A stretch of 64,000 bases of DNA, taken from Saccharibacter sp. EH611. Lineage in GTDB: Bacteria > Pseudomonadota > Alphaproteobacteria > Acetobacterales > Acetobacteraceae. Under the pieces are notes generated by a model that saw only the letters and a list, made by a program, of their open reading frames with translations, did no database searches and was not told where the DNA came from. The position numbers and the translations under genes were made by a program. Where the stretch lies: NCBI RefSeq assembly GCF_009834765.1, contig NZ_WVHP01000003.1, forward strand, positions 1 through 64,000, written 5' to 3'. Position 1 is the stretch's first letter. The number at the start of each line of letters is the position of its first letter. Below, piece by piece: positions 27,746 through 35,790 of this stretch.

Positions 27746-28810
27746 TTACCCGTGAGCGGACAAGTCCACCACACCGACATACCCTTCTTCTGTCCCGAAA
27801 ATAAGCGCCCCACCTTGGGGTGTAAATGTAAGCGATGTCACCGCGCCACGGTTCACACCACCGCTACGCTGACCGTTACACATCGGCAGAATCCGCCCTT
27901 CGTCACCAGCAACTTCTGCCAGCAAAACAGTGCCATCTTCAAAGCCAATCGCGACAATATCATCGGTTGGGTGCGTTTTGACCGCTGTCGTGAACAAGCC
28001 CGGCAGACGCGCAAGCTCCATCGGGGCTTTGCCCATCGGGCCACCACCAAAGAAGGGCCACAATACGGCCGTATCAGCCCCCGATGTCGCCAGCCAACGC
28101 CCTTTCCGGGTAAAGTCCATTGAACCAATTTTACGTGGATAGCCGCTCATGCGCATATTATGCCCATCGGAGAGACGCCAACCATGCAGCTCATTTTCCT
28201 GCATGCTGGTCACAATCGCTTCACCACCGGGATGCATACACAACCCGGTATGACTCCCTTTCCATGTCAAAGAATGCACATTCGCATCTTTGGACTGCAC
28301 AAACCATAGCGAAACGCCATTATAGTGCGATGCCGCTAGACGCCGCCCCTTAGCATCAAAAACCAAACCACTAATGGCAGAAGGATGCTCAAGCGATTTC
28401 AGGTCTTCTGTCCCCCCCGCCTCACGCAAGCTCACCTGCTTTTTGCATGAAAACGCGTAATGCGTGGGCGTGCTCGCAAGACAATCAATCCAGCCGCGGC
28501 CTTTGTGCAGCTCTGTGGCCATGCCATCAGCCGTAAGACTGACCACACGCCCATCCTCACCACCACTCAGGAAGCTGTCTCCACCGCAACCTTGGGCAAA
28601 GCTGAGCGCGCCATCATGAACAGGCACCACGCGCCATTCGTCACATTGACGCATGGTCTCACGAGCCATCAACACAGCATCACCGTCTATCGTCAGAGCG
28701 GCAAGAGTCTGACCATCTCGACTGACTTGCACACCGACAATAGGCGCCTCAAAGCAGCGTTCTGCACCGCGTGTTTCTAGGAGGCTTTTGGTCATCCCAC
28801 TCATCATCAC
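27746..28810 (-). CDS. WD40-repeat protein
   Basis: A cytosolic beta-propeller of about 350 residues. Repeating blocks end in strands such as DGDAVLMAR, GEDGRVVSLTADG, YNGVSLWFV, ENELHGWRLSDG, GADTAVLWPF, FEDGTVLLAEV and TEEGYVGVVDL, about seven blades. It overlaps the start-distal end of the CobW-type GTPase gene by 4 bp (28807-28810), so it is translated after it from the same message. WD40 proteins next to CobW/COG0523 GTPases recur in Alphaproteobacteria, which suggests a shared role in metal handling, but its activity is unknown. Several Met codons at the start leave the exact first residue open. Confidence 0.85.
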   Translation of the reverse strand: MMMSGMTKSLLETRGAERCFEAPIVGVQVSRDGQTLAALTIDGDAVLMARETMRQCDEWRVVPVHDGALSFAQGCGGDSFLSGGEDGRVVSLTADGMATELHKGRGWIDCLASTPTHYAFSCKKQVSLREAGGTEDLKSLEHPSAISGLVFDAKGRRLAASHYNGVSLWFVQSKDANVHSLTWKGSHTGLCMHPGGEAIVTSMQENELHGWRLSDGHNMRMSGYPRKIGSMDFTRKGRWLATSGADTAVLWPFFGGGPMGKAPMELARLPGLFTTAVKTHPTDDIVAIGFEDGTVLLAEVAGDEGRILPMCNGQRSGGVNRGAVTSLTFTPQGGALIFGTEEGYVGVVDLSAHG

Positions 28811-29811
28811 ACCGCCACACAGCGTTCAAAACCACGCCGTAACGCATCACCATTTAAATGACGACCAATGAAGACAAGACGCGACACGCGCTCTTCTCCA
28901 TCTTTGAACGGCGTAATGTAATCTCCATCCGCCATCATATGCACAGCTTGGAAGGCAAAGCGTTTGTCTTCCCCTTTAATTTGTAAAATCCCTTTCGCAC
29001 GGAGGATATCCGGCCCCTGTTCTTGTAAAATAGCGCCAATCCACGCTTGGAAACGCCCTTCATCAAGCGGTTCTTTGAGGGAAAAAGACACACTCGTAAT
29101 GCCGTGATCATGCTCATGATGATGGTGGTGATGATGACCATGCTCTTCTTCATCGTCCCCAAGAAAGTCCGGCATGGTGGTCAGCGCACGCTCAAGGTCA
29201 AATCCCCCTTGGTCGAGAATATCATGGAGCGCGACATTCCCCTTCTCGGTTTTATGAACCTTCGCAACCGCATTAATGGAACGGATCTTGTCGCGGATCG
29301 TTTTTTCCTGCTCCGCATTTACGAGGTCACCTTTGTTAAGGATAATGACATCAGCAAAGGCGATCTGCTGAACAGCCTCGGCACTTTCTTTGAGTGTGTT
29401 CAACACATTCGCGGCATCTACAACGGTAATAACAGCATCCAACCGCGCTTTCTGGCGGATATTCTCATCCACAAAGAACGTCTGCGCCACTGGTGCAGGG
29501 TCTGCTAAGCCTGTTGTCTCAATAATAATACCGTCAAAGCGTTTCCGACGACGAAGCAAGCTTGTGAGAATACGGATCAAATCCCCGCGGACTGTGCAGC
29601 ACACACAGCCATTATTCATCTCAAACACTTCTTCATCTGCATCAACAACGAGGTCATTATCAATCCCAAGTTCACCGAACTCATTGACCACAACGGCATA
29701 TTTTTTACCATGATCGGCCGTGAGAATGTGATTAAGCAGCGTTGTCTTTCCCGCACCCAGAAAACCGGTCAAAACGGTTACGGGAATCGTTGAATCATGT
29801 GAGGCCGTCAT
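28807..29811 (-). CDS. CobW/P47K (COG0523) metallochaperone GTPase
   Basis: About 334 residues from the ATG at 29811, chosen because AGGAG lies 8 nt upstream. The G1 motif is GFLGAGKTTLLN, the metal-binding CxCC motif is NNGCVCCTVRGDL, the switch region carries IIIETTGLADPAPV and the base-recognition motif is NKGD. A long histidine run (EHGHHHHHHHEHDHG) near residue 230 precedes the C-terminal domain. COG0523 members deliver Zn or Co to client enzymes, often when metal is scarce. The WD40 gene overlaps its end by 4 bp. I did not see a clear Zur box upstream. Confidence 0.93.
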   Translation of the reverse strand: MTASHDSTIPVTVLTGFLGAGKTTLLNHILTADHGKKYAVVVNEFGELGIDNDLVVDADEEVFEMNNGCVCCTVRGDLIRILTSLLRRRKRFDGIIIETTGLADPAPVAQTFFVDENIRQKARLDAVITVVDAANVLNTLKESAEAVQQIAFADVIILNKGDLVNAEQEKTIRDKIRSINAVAKVHKTEKGNVALHDILDQGGFDLERALTTMPDFLGDDEEEHGHHHHHHHEHDHGITSVSFSLKEPLDEGRFQAWIGAILQEQGPDILRAKGILQIKGEDKRFAFQAVHMMADGDYITPFKDGEERVSRLVFIGRHLNGDALRRGFERCVAV

Positions 29812-29974
29812 TACCATCACTCCTGCATCAGTCAGACGACGTGGCCATACCACGCCTCAATATATGTCCTTCTTATAAAGGGTATTCATCCCAAATCACA
29901 AAGGCTTCGCTTGCATCTGCCAGCTAGAGAGTCAAATATGGGAAGAGAAAAATTCTCATTTATGGAGAAGATAT

Positions 29975-30958
29975 ATGGACACGAACACCATTCAAATTCC
30001 TGGTTTTGAAAAACCTGTTTCACGCGTTGCCCTTGGCACATGGGCCATCGGTGGCTGGATGTGGGGCGGCCCTGATGATGATAATGGTGTACGCACCATT
30101 CATCGTGCCCTTGATGAAGGGGTAGATCTCATTGATACTGCCCCCGTCTATGGTTTTGGTCATTCGGAAGAAATCGTGGGCCGTGCGCTTGCTGAGAAGC
30201 CCAATAAAGCCTGTATCGCCACGAAACTGGGCTTGGATTGGAAAGATGACAAGCCTTTCCGTAATTCTACCCCAGCACGTATCCGCAAAGAAGTTGAAGA
30301 CTCCCTGCGCCGTTTGCGCGTTGACACCATTGATCTTGAGCAGATCCATTGGCCCGATGCCAATACACCTATTGATGAATCGGCTCGTGAGCTTCAAAAA
30401 CTCCATCAAGAGGGGAAAATCCGTGCATTAGGCGTGAGTAACTTCTCTCCTGAGCAAATGGATATTTTCCGTGAGGTTGCCCCGCTCGCCAGCACGCAGA
30501 ACCCTTACAACATCTTTGAGCGCGCTCTTGAGGACGATATTCTTCCTTACGCAGAGAAGAACCATGAAGTTCTCCTCGCTTATGGCCCGCTCTGCCGCGG
30601 GATGCTGACAGGGAAAATGAATGCGGACACCACTTTCCCTGATACGGATCTACGCGCCAGTGATCCTAAGTTCCAAAAAGAGCATTTCCCAGCCTATCTT
30701 GCTGCGATTGATGAACTGAAGGACGTGGCCGCCCGTCGTGGAAAATCTCTGATGGTTTTTGCCATCCGCTGGGTGCTCGACCAAGGCCCAACGATTGCTC
30801 TTTGGGGCGCTCGTAAGCCTGAACAAATTAGCGGGATTGCTGATGTCTTTGGCTGGTCTCTAACAGAAGAAGACAAAAAAGCGGTGGATGATATTTTGGC
30901 TCGTCACGTGCCAACACCGATCCGTCCAACATTCATGGCACCACCACAGAGCCATTAA
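29975..30958 (+). CDS. Aldo/keto reductase
   Basis: A 327-residue NADPH-dependent reductase with the (alpha/beta)8 fold. The catalytic set is visible: Asp in LIDTAPVYGFGHSEE together with the Tyr, Lys in IATKLGLDW, and His in QIHWPD. Substrate/cofactor motifs GKIRALGVSNFSPEQ and ALWGARKPEQI follow. It resembles the AKR11-type reductases of acetic acid bacteria that act on small aldehydes and sugars, but the substrate is not readable. A strong ribosome site (GGAGAAG) lies 6 nt before the ATG, and a clear terminator follows, so it is probably a single-gene unit. Confidence 0.93.
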   Translation: MDTNTIQIPGFEKPVSRVALGTWAIGGWMWGGPDDDNGVRTIHRALDEGVDLIDTAPVYGFGHSEEIVGRALAEKPNKACIATKLGLDWKDDKPFRNSTPARIRKEVEDSLRRLRVDTIDLEQIHWPDANTPIDESARELQKLHQEGKIRALGVSNFSPEQMDIFREVAPLASTQNPYNIFERALEDDILPYAEKNHEVLLAYGPLCRGMLTGKMNADTTFPDTDLRASDPKFQKEHFPAYLAAIDELKDVAARRGKSLMVFAIRWVLDQGPTIALWGARKPEQISGIADVFGWSLTEEDKKAVDDILARHVPTPIRPTFMAPPQSH

Positions 30959-30986
30959 GCACGCAAGTGAGCTTCGGCTACTGAAG

Positions 30987-31012
30987 GGGGCGGCTTAGGT
31001 CGCCCCTTTTTT
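30987..31012 (+). terminator. Intrinsic terminator of the aldo/keto reductase gene
   Basis: GGGGCG (30987-30992), an 8-nt loop, CGCCCC (31001-31006) and six T residues (31007-31012), 29 bp after the stop codon. Confidence 0.9.
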
Positions 31013-31127
31013 ATGATTTTATCACAAAAGAAACGTTCTCTCTTTTATTGGTTTCAAACAGACACTTGACGAAAAGCCCCTTTGGCGGCCTTGTTAGACG
31101 ACTACTTTAACGCAACAGCCTAGGACA

Positions 31128-32039
31128 ATGAGGGACAACGTGCCGATATCACGCCTATTTGAGCGTAAAATGCTCACAACTTATGTCCTCCTTTCCCTAG
31201 CTGGCTGTTCAACAGCGCCACATCAAACGCCGCTTGCCCAATATAGTAATGGCCAGACTGGCCCTCTGGGGTACAATGACCGCGTACCTGATTTTGCAAC
31301 ACGGAATTTTGTGCCCTTTAACCGCCAAGATGTCGCCGCCATCGCCCTACGTGAATGGCGCCTCTTTGGCACACCCGTTGCTGATGAAGACCCCCATGAC
31401 CGCCCTGATCCAAGTAGCCCGGCACTCAAACCAGAACGCCTCCCCGGCCTTTGGCAACGCGTAGGAGAATATTGGTGGATCGGCCAAGATCTATATGAAA
31501 CAGAAAGTCATTGGACTGGACGAACAGACGGTGACGGCAGGCTCTTTTCAGCCAATATTGATGGCCATTATGCGTGGTCAGCAGCCTTTATTTCCTACGT
31601 CATGCGCGTTGCCGGTGCGAATGAACGCTTCACCTACTCTCCCAATCACGCCACGTATATTAACGCTGCTGCAAGCCGGCAAAACCCCAATTTGACGGCA
31701 CAAGACCCCGCCACCTATGCTCCACAAATAGGCGACCTCCTCTGCGTTGGCCGAGGGAGAAGCCGTTCCATCACCTATAGAATGCTTCCAACCTCATATG
31801 CCTTTCCAGCCCATTGCGGCATTGTGGTGTCTGTGGAACAAAATGCTCCACCTTTTGGACGTGAAATCAGCATTGTGGGCGGCAATATTGACGATAGCGT
31901 CGCGCTGACCCATGTGCCTGTCGATGCATACGGGCGCGTCAGCACACCAGACGGTGCGAGCTACGATACGCGCTATCCGTGGTGTGCCATCCTTGCGCCT
32001 CAGTACGACGCAACAGAAGAGCCTAATAGCGGGCAGTAA
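31128..32039 (+). CDS. DUF2272 lipoprotein
   Basis: A 303-residue exported lipoprotein. The N-terminus has basic residues, a hydrophobic core and a lipobox (TYVLLSLAGCS, Cys27). The domain contains blocks typical of DUF2272: QDVAAIALREWRLFG, ERLPGLWQRVGEYWW, HYAWSAAFISYVMRVAGA and IGDLLCVGRG, followed by FPAHCGIVVSV. The Cys/His placement is reminiscent of NlpC/CHAP-like peptidase folds, but that is inference. No operon partner: a terminator lies upstream and a convergent gene follows 2 bp after the stop. Confidence 0.82.
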   Translation: MRDNVPISRLFERKMLTTYVLLSLAGCSTAPHQTPLAQYSNGQTGPLGYNDRVPDFATRNFVPFNRQDVAAIALREWRLFGTPVADEDPHDRPDPSSPALKPERLPGLWQRVGEYWWIGQDLYETESHWTGRTDGDGRLFSANIDGHYAWSAAFISYVMRVAGANERFTYSPNHATYINAAASRQNPNLTAQDPATYAPQIGDLLCVGRGRSRSITYRMLPTSYAFPAHCGIVVSVEQNAPPFGREISIVGGNIDDSVALTHVPVDAYGRVSTPDGASYDTRYPWCAILAPQYDATEEPNSGQ

Positions 32040-32041
32040 TG

Positions 32042-32440
32042 TTATGACAAAGGACGCAGTATAAAAGGCAAAGCAGACGCCCGCCACCCTGTCCCAGGGC
32101 CATGACGGTCTTCAAAGCCATCAGCAATATTCGCTGTGTTTTGGTACCCAGCTTCAAAAGCACTCTCACACGCATGGTGCGACCGCACACCCGAGCGGCA
32201 TAAGAAAAAGAGAGAAGCACTCTTATCTGGCACAGCTTCTTCAAGCGCTTGATGAAAAGCCTCTGGCTCTTCGGCTGACCATGTCAGTGCGACAGCCTCA
32301 CGCCCTAACGTGCTCAAATCTGGGAAACCCACAGCCGCCCATTCTTGAGGTGTACGCACATCAACGAGAACAGCCTTCGGATTAGCTTTCAGGATTTCCC
32401 ATGCTTTCTTTGCGTGTATATTTTTCATCACGACCTTCAT
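32042..32440 (-). CDS. Rhodanese-like domain protein
   Basis: A single-domain rhodanese of 132 residues. It starts with the usual VLVDVRTPQEWAAVGFPD block and carries the active-site loop LCRSGVRSHHAC, with the persulphide-forming Cys near residue 80. Such proteins move sulphane sulphur between cytosolic acceptors; the partner is unknown. It is divergent from the cysteine synthase gene, 52 bp away, a suggestive sulphur-metabolism neighbourhood. The start could be the internal Met at residue 5. Confidence 0.9.
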   Translation of the reverse strand: MKVVMKNIHAKKAWEILKANPKAVLVDVRTPQEWAAVGFPDLSTLGREAVALTWSAEEPEAFHQALEEAVPDKSASLFFLCRSGVRSHHACESAFEAGYQNTANIADGFEDRHGPGTGWRASALPFILRPLS

Positions 32441-32492
32441 GCGTTAGAGTTCATTATTAACGATAGGCCATTGTGGCAAGGAAACACGACCG

Positions 32493-33530
32493 ATGACAGA
32501 TTTTTCTACCCACTCACTCACAACCGTAGGTCATGGCCGCCCTGCGGCTTCAATGATTGAGGCGATCGGCAACACGCCGCTCATCCGCCTCCGTGAAGCA
32601 TCAGAAGCCACAGGATGCGACATTTACGGTAAAGCTGAGTTTATGAACCCTGGCGGTTCTGTCAAAGACCGCGCCGCACTCGCCATCATTGAAGACGCCT
32701 TTAAACGCGGGCTTCTCAAAGAAGGCGGCACCGTTGTAGAAGGCACAGCTGGCAATACCGGCATTGGCCTCACTCTTGTCGCCCAAGCCATGGGCTGCAA
32801 AGCCGTGATTGTCGTGCCGGAGACGCAAAGTAAAGAGAAGCTCGACTTTCTGCGTATGATCGGTGCTGATCTTCGCCTCGTCCCTGCAAAGCCCTATCGT
32901 GATCCGGGCAATTACGTGCATGTTTCCCGCCGTCTTGCGGAAGAAACGGGTGGTTTCTGGGCGAACCAATTCGATAATACGGCGAATCGCGAAGGGCATC
33001 GTCACAGCACAGCACCGGAGATCTGGTCTCAACTGGACGGGAAAATTGACGCCTTTACGTGCTCTTGCGGAACAGGCGGCACGTTAGCAGGCATCGCCCT
33101 TGGCCTACGGGATCAAGCAACCCAAAGCGGCGTCAAAGCTCCCGAGATCGTGCTCGCGGATCCTGAAGGTTCTGGGCTTTATGGTTGGGTCACCAAGAAC
33201 GATCTCAGCGTGAGTGGTGGCTCCATTACCGAAGGAATCGGTCAATCACGCGTCACCGCCAACCTAGACGGCAGCGCCCCAGACCATGCTGAGCGCATTC
33301 CCGATGCTGAAGCTCTGGAGCATGTCTTCAACCTGACCGCACATGAAGGGCTCTCTGTTGGTGGTTCCAGCGGAATTAACATCGCGTCCGCTGTGCGTAC
33401 GGCACGGCGCCTTGGCCCTGGCCACCGGATTGTGACCATCCTGTGCGATGGCGGGGCTCGCTATCAGTCCAAACTGTTCAACACAGCGTTCCTGAAAGAA
33501 AAAGGTCTTCCAACGCCGCCATGGCTCTAA
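32493..33530 (+). CDS. Cysteine synthase family PLP enzyme
   Basis: A 345-residue fold-type II PLP enzyme that makes cysteine from O-acetylserine and sulphide (or a close relative). IEAIGNTPLIRL opens the domain, the PLP lysine is in NPGGSVKDRAAL, the substrate loop reads EGTAGNTGIGL and the phosphate-cradle glycine loop reads CGTGGTLAGIA. The C-terminal SGGSSGIN-like loop appears as GGSSGINIASA. AAGGA lies 10 nt before the ATG. It is divergent from the rhodanese gene. Distinguishing CysK, CysM and cystathionine beta-synthase-like enzymes needs a tree, so I give no symbol. Confidence 0.9.
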   Translation: MTDFSTHSLTTVGHGRPAASMIEAIGNTPLIRLREASEATGCDIYGKAEFMNPGGSVKDRAALAIIEDAFKRGLLKEGGTVVEGTAGNTGIGLTLVAQAMGCKAVIVVPETQSKEKLDFLRMIGADLRLVPAKPYRDPGNYVHVSRRLAEETGGFWANQFDNTANREGHRHSTAPEIWSQLDGKIDAFTCSCGTGGTLAGIALGLRDQATQSGVKAPEIVLADPEGSGLYGWVTKNDLSVSGGSITEGIGQSRVTANLDGSAPDHAERIPDAEALEHVFNLTAHEGLSVGGSSGINIASAVRTARRLGPGHRIVTILCDGGARYQSKLFNTAFLKEKGLPTPPWL

Positions 33531-33542
33531 AGCATGCTCATA

Positions 33543-33565
33543 GCTGAGGGGGAAGTCCCCTCAGC
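33543..33565. terminator. Hairpin between convergent cysteine synthase and rsmB genes
   Basis: GCTGAGGGG (33543-33551) pairs perfectly with CCCCTCAGC (33557-33565) over a 5-nt loop. There is no long T-tract on either side, so termination is probable from position but not certain. Confidence 0.5.
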
Positions 33566-33576
33566 CAGAGTCCTCG

Positions 33577-34899
33577 TTATTGTTTGATCAAACGGGCGGC
33601 AAAGAAACCATCAAGGCCACCACGTTCAGACCACATGCCGGGGTGCGTCCGGTAATAGCCTTCCTCAGTGCGCGCCTGTGGTAGAGCTGAAAGCTCTTCT
33701 TCTGTAAACGGAGAGAGCGTCCACCCCCCCTGCTCAAGGGCGGCCGCGATACGCTGTGGCCCTTCTTCATCTTGCAAAGAACACACCGCATAAAGCAACG
33801 TGCCGCCCGGCTTGAGCATCTTATGTGCCGCTTTAATGAACGCATCCTGACCTTCTGCAAGGGCTTTAACGTCACGCGGACGTTTCACCCACAACACATC
33901 AGGATGGCGACGCAGTGTCCCCGTTGCAGAACAGGGCGCATCGAGCAACACAGCATCCACAGGCTGTTTCGGTTGCCACTCCAAACCATCCTGCACCACA
34001 ATATCAACCGATAGTGACAGACGTTTCAAATTCTCTTGTAAACGCTGTGCACGCTTTTTCTCACGCTCAATCGCCGTCACCTGTGCGCCAGCACACACAA
34101 GCTGTGCCGTTTTCCCACCAGGAGCTGCACAGACATCAACAACCTGCTTCCCGTGAAGGTCACCCATCAACCGCACAGGCATGGCTGCCGCTGCATCCTG
34201 TGCCCAAAACGCACCGTCTTCAAACCCCGGAAGCTCAACCATGCGTGTGCCACTTGGGAAGCGCACCGTTCCCGTTGGCAGAACATCTCCCCCTTCCGGA
34301 ATTCTGTCAGAAGAACGTACGGTTATATCAAGCGGAGCTTCACGGTAAAAACCACGCGTGATCGCACGTGCACGCCGTCCCCACGCCGCCCAAAGCCAAG
34401 GGGGCACATCCAAACGTGCTTCGTCCAGCCCTTCACGCAGCGTTTCACCTTCACGCGAAACCTTACGCAAGACAGCATTCGCTAGCCCTGCAAAAGGCGC
34501 TAATCCACGACGATGCAAAAGATCCACAATCGTACCCACCGCTGCATGTGGAGGGGTTTCCAAATGCAATAATTGCGCCACACCCATCAATAACGCACAG
34601 CGCACAGATGCGGGAGGCTCCCGCCGTAAAAGAGGCCCCAGCAGCTCGCTCATACTCCCCATATGGCGCAATGTTGCCGCTGCTAAACGATGGCCTGCCG
34701 CCCGATCACGACTTTCTTTCACCGTGCTCCGCTCTAAGGTTGTCTCCAACATGCGGCGATGCTCAACAACGCCGCATACAATATCAAAGGCCAGATCGCG
34801 GACAGGGTCTGCCGCCCGAGGGGCTGGTGTGCGTCCTCCCTTACGGCGGGAGGGTCGAGGCGGGCGCGAGGCCGAACGGGAAGAAGAAAATGTGCTCAT
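33577..34899 (-). CDS. rsmB: 16S rRNA m5C methyltransferase, RsmB/Sun family
   Basis: Methylates a cytosine of 16S rRNA using S-adenosylmethionine. I start it at ATG 34899 (MSTFSSSRSASRP), giving 440 residues; the frame is open further upstream but would run over the divergent yggS start. An N-terminal NusB-like RNA-binding domain (DLAFDIVCGVVEHRRM..., HAAVGTIVDLLHRRGL) precedes the catalytic domain with VVDVCAAPGGKTAQL for SAM, LLDAPCSATGTLRRHPD with the release cysteine and LLYAVCSLQDEEG with the nucleophile cysteine. The N-terminus is Arg/Ser/Pro-rich. Confidence 0.93.
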   Translation of the reverse strand: MSTFSSSRSASRPPRPSRRKGGRTPAPRAADPVRDLAFDIVCGVVEHRRMLETTLERSTVKESRDRAAGHRLAAATLRHMGSMSELLGPLLRREPPASVRCALLMGVAQLLHLETPPHAAVGTIVDLLHRRGLAPFAGLANAVLRKVSREGETLREGLDEARLDVPPWLWAAWGRRARAITRGFYREAPLDITVRSSDRIPEGGDVLPTGTVRFPSGTRMVELPGFEDGAFWAQDAAAAMPVRLMGDLHGKQVVDVCAAPGGKTAQLVCAGAQVTAIEREKKRAQRLQENLKRLSLSVDIVVQDGLEWQPKQPVDAVLLDAPCSATGTLRRHPDVLWVKRPRDVKALAEGQDAFIKAAHKMLKPGGTLLYAVCSLQDEEGPQRIAAALEQGGWTLSPFTEEELSALPQARTEEGYYRTHPGMWSERGGLDGFFAARLIKQ

Positions 34900-34953
34900 A
34901 AAGCTGAATTTGCATCTTGTCGTGCGGAACGCAATGACGTTCTCTATAGAGTT

Positions 34954-35649
34954 ATGACCCAACAGAGCATTTCCTCCGCCCTTCATGCGGTTAAACAACG
35001 CATTATTGATGCCCAAAAAGCCGCTCACCGCCCAGAAAACAGCGTTTCTTTGGTAGCAGTGAGTAAGTTTCACCCTCAAGACTCGGTAGTCACCGCTCTT
35101 GAAGCCGGACAACGAATTTTTGGCGAAAATCGCGTCCAAGAAGCCGCCGACAAATTTCCCGCTCTACGCGAGAAATGGCCTGACCTGCGCCTCCATCTTA
35201 TTGGCGGCCTCCAAACCAACAAAGCTGTTGACGCTTGTCGGATTGCCGATTGTATCGAAAGCCTTGACCGCCCCTCTCTCGCAACCGCTCTAGAAAAGGC
35301 CGCGCAGAAGATAGGACATCTTCCCAAGCTTCTTATTCAGGTCAATACAGGCAACGAACCTCAAAAATTTGGCGTACCCCTCGCCCAAGCCGACCATTTT
35401 ATTGAAGACAGCCTCACGCGCTTTGATAGCCATGTTAAAGGCCTCATGGCTATCCCGCCGCAAAATGAAGACCCAACCCCACATTTCCGCGCTCTCGCAA
35501 AGCTTGCGAAGCGCCACGGACTACCCCTTCTTTCTATGGGAATGTCCGGTGATTTTGAAAAAGCCATCGCTGCTGGAGCCCATTATGTGCGTATTGGCAG
35601 TGCTATTTTTGGCACACGCCCGCCTCATGGCCTTTCGCATTCTGGGTGA
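34954..35649 (+). CDS. YggS/PLPBP family pyridoxal phosphate homeostasis protein
   Basis: A 231-residue, single-domain TIM-barrel protein that binds PLP without known catalysis and buffers vitamin B6 and amino-acid pools. The PLP lysine is in VSLVAVSKFHP near residue 38. Family motifs FGENRVQEAADK, LHLIGGLQTNK, LIQVNTGNEPQKFG, LMAIPP, LSMGMSGDFEKAI and VRIGSAIFGTR follow in order. The ATG at 34954 is used; the frame continues upstream without homology. It is divergent from rsmB with 54 bp between starts. Confidence 0.94.
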   Translation: MTQQSISSALHAVKQRIIDAQKAAHRPENSVSLVAVSKFHPQDSVVTALEAGQRIFGENRVQEAADKFPALREKWPDLRLHLIGGLQTNKAVDACRIADCIESLDRPSLATALEKAAQKIGHLPKLLIQVNTGNEPQKFGVPLAQADHFIEDSLTRFDSHVKGLMAIPPQNEDPTPHFRALAKLAKRHGLPLLSMGMSGDFEKAIAAGAHYVRIGSAIFGTRPPHGLSHSG

Positions 35650-35790
35650 ATTACCGTAAGAGACTTGCATTTTCCTAGCAAATACTGCCATGAAGCCAGA
35701 ATAAACGTGTCTGAAGTGCCCCCTTGAGGGGATATCTTGCCCGTCACACCCTATAGTCGGGCTTCATCAGTCAACAGGATTTTCTCCCTT

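Noticed and set aside
34358-34957. Plus-strand frame of 199 codons
   Set aside because: Antisense shadow of the start-proximal part of rsmB.
34900-35139. N-terminal extension of RsmB to 35139
   Set aside because: The added residues resemble no RsmB and would run across the divergent yggS start; the ATG at 34899 gives normal family length.
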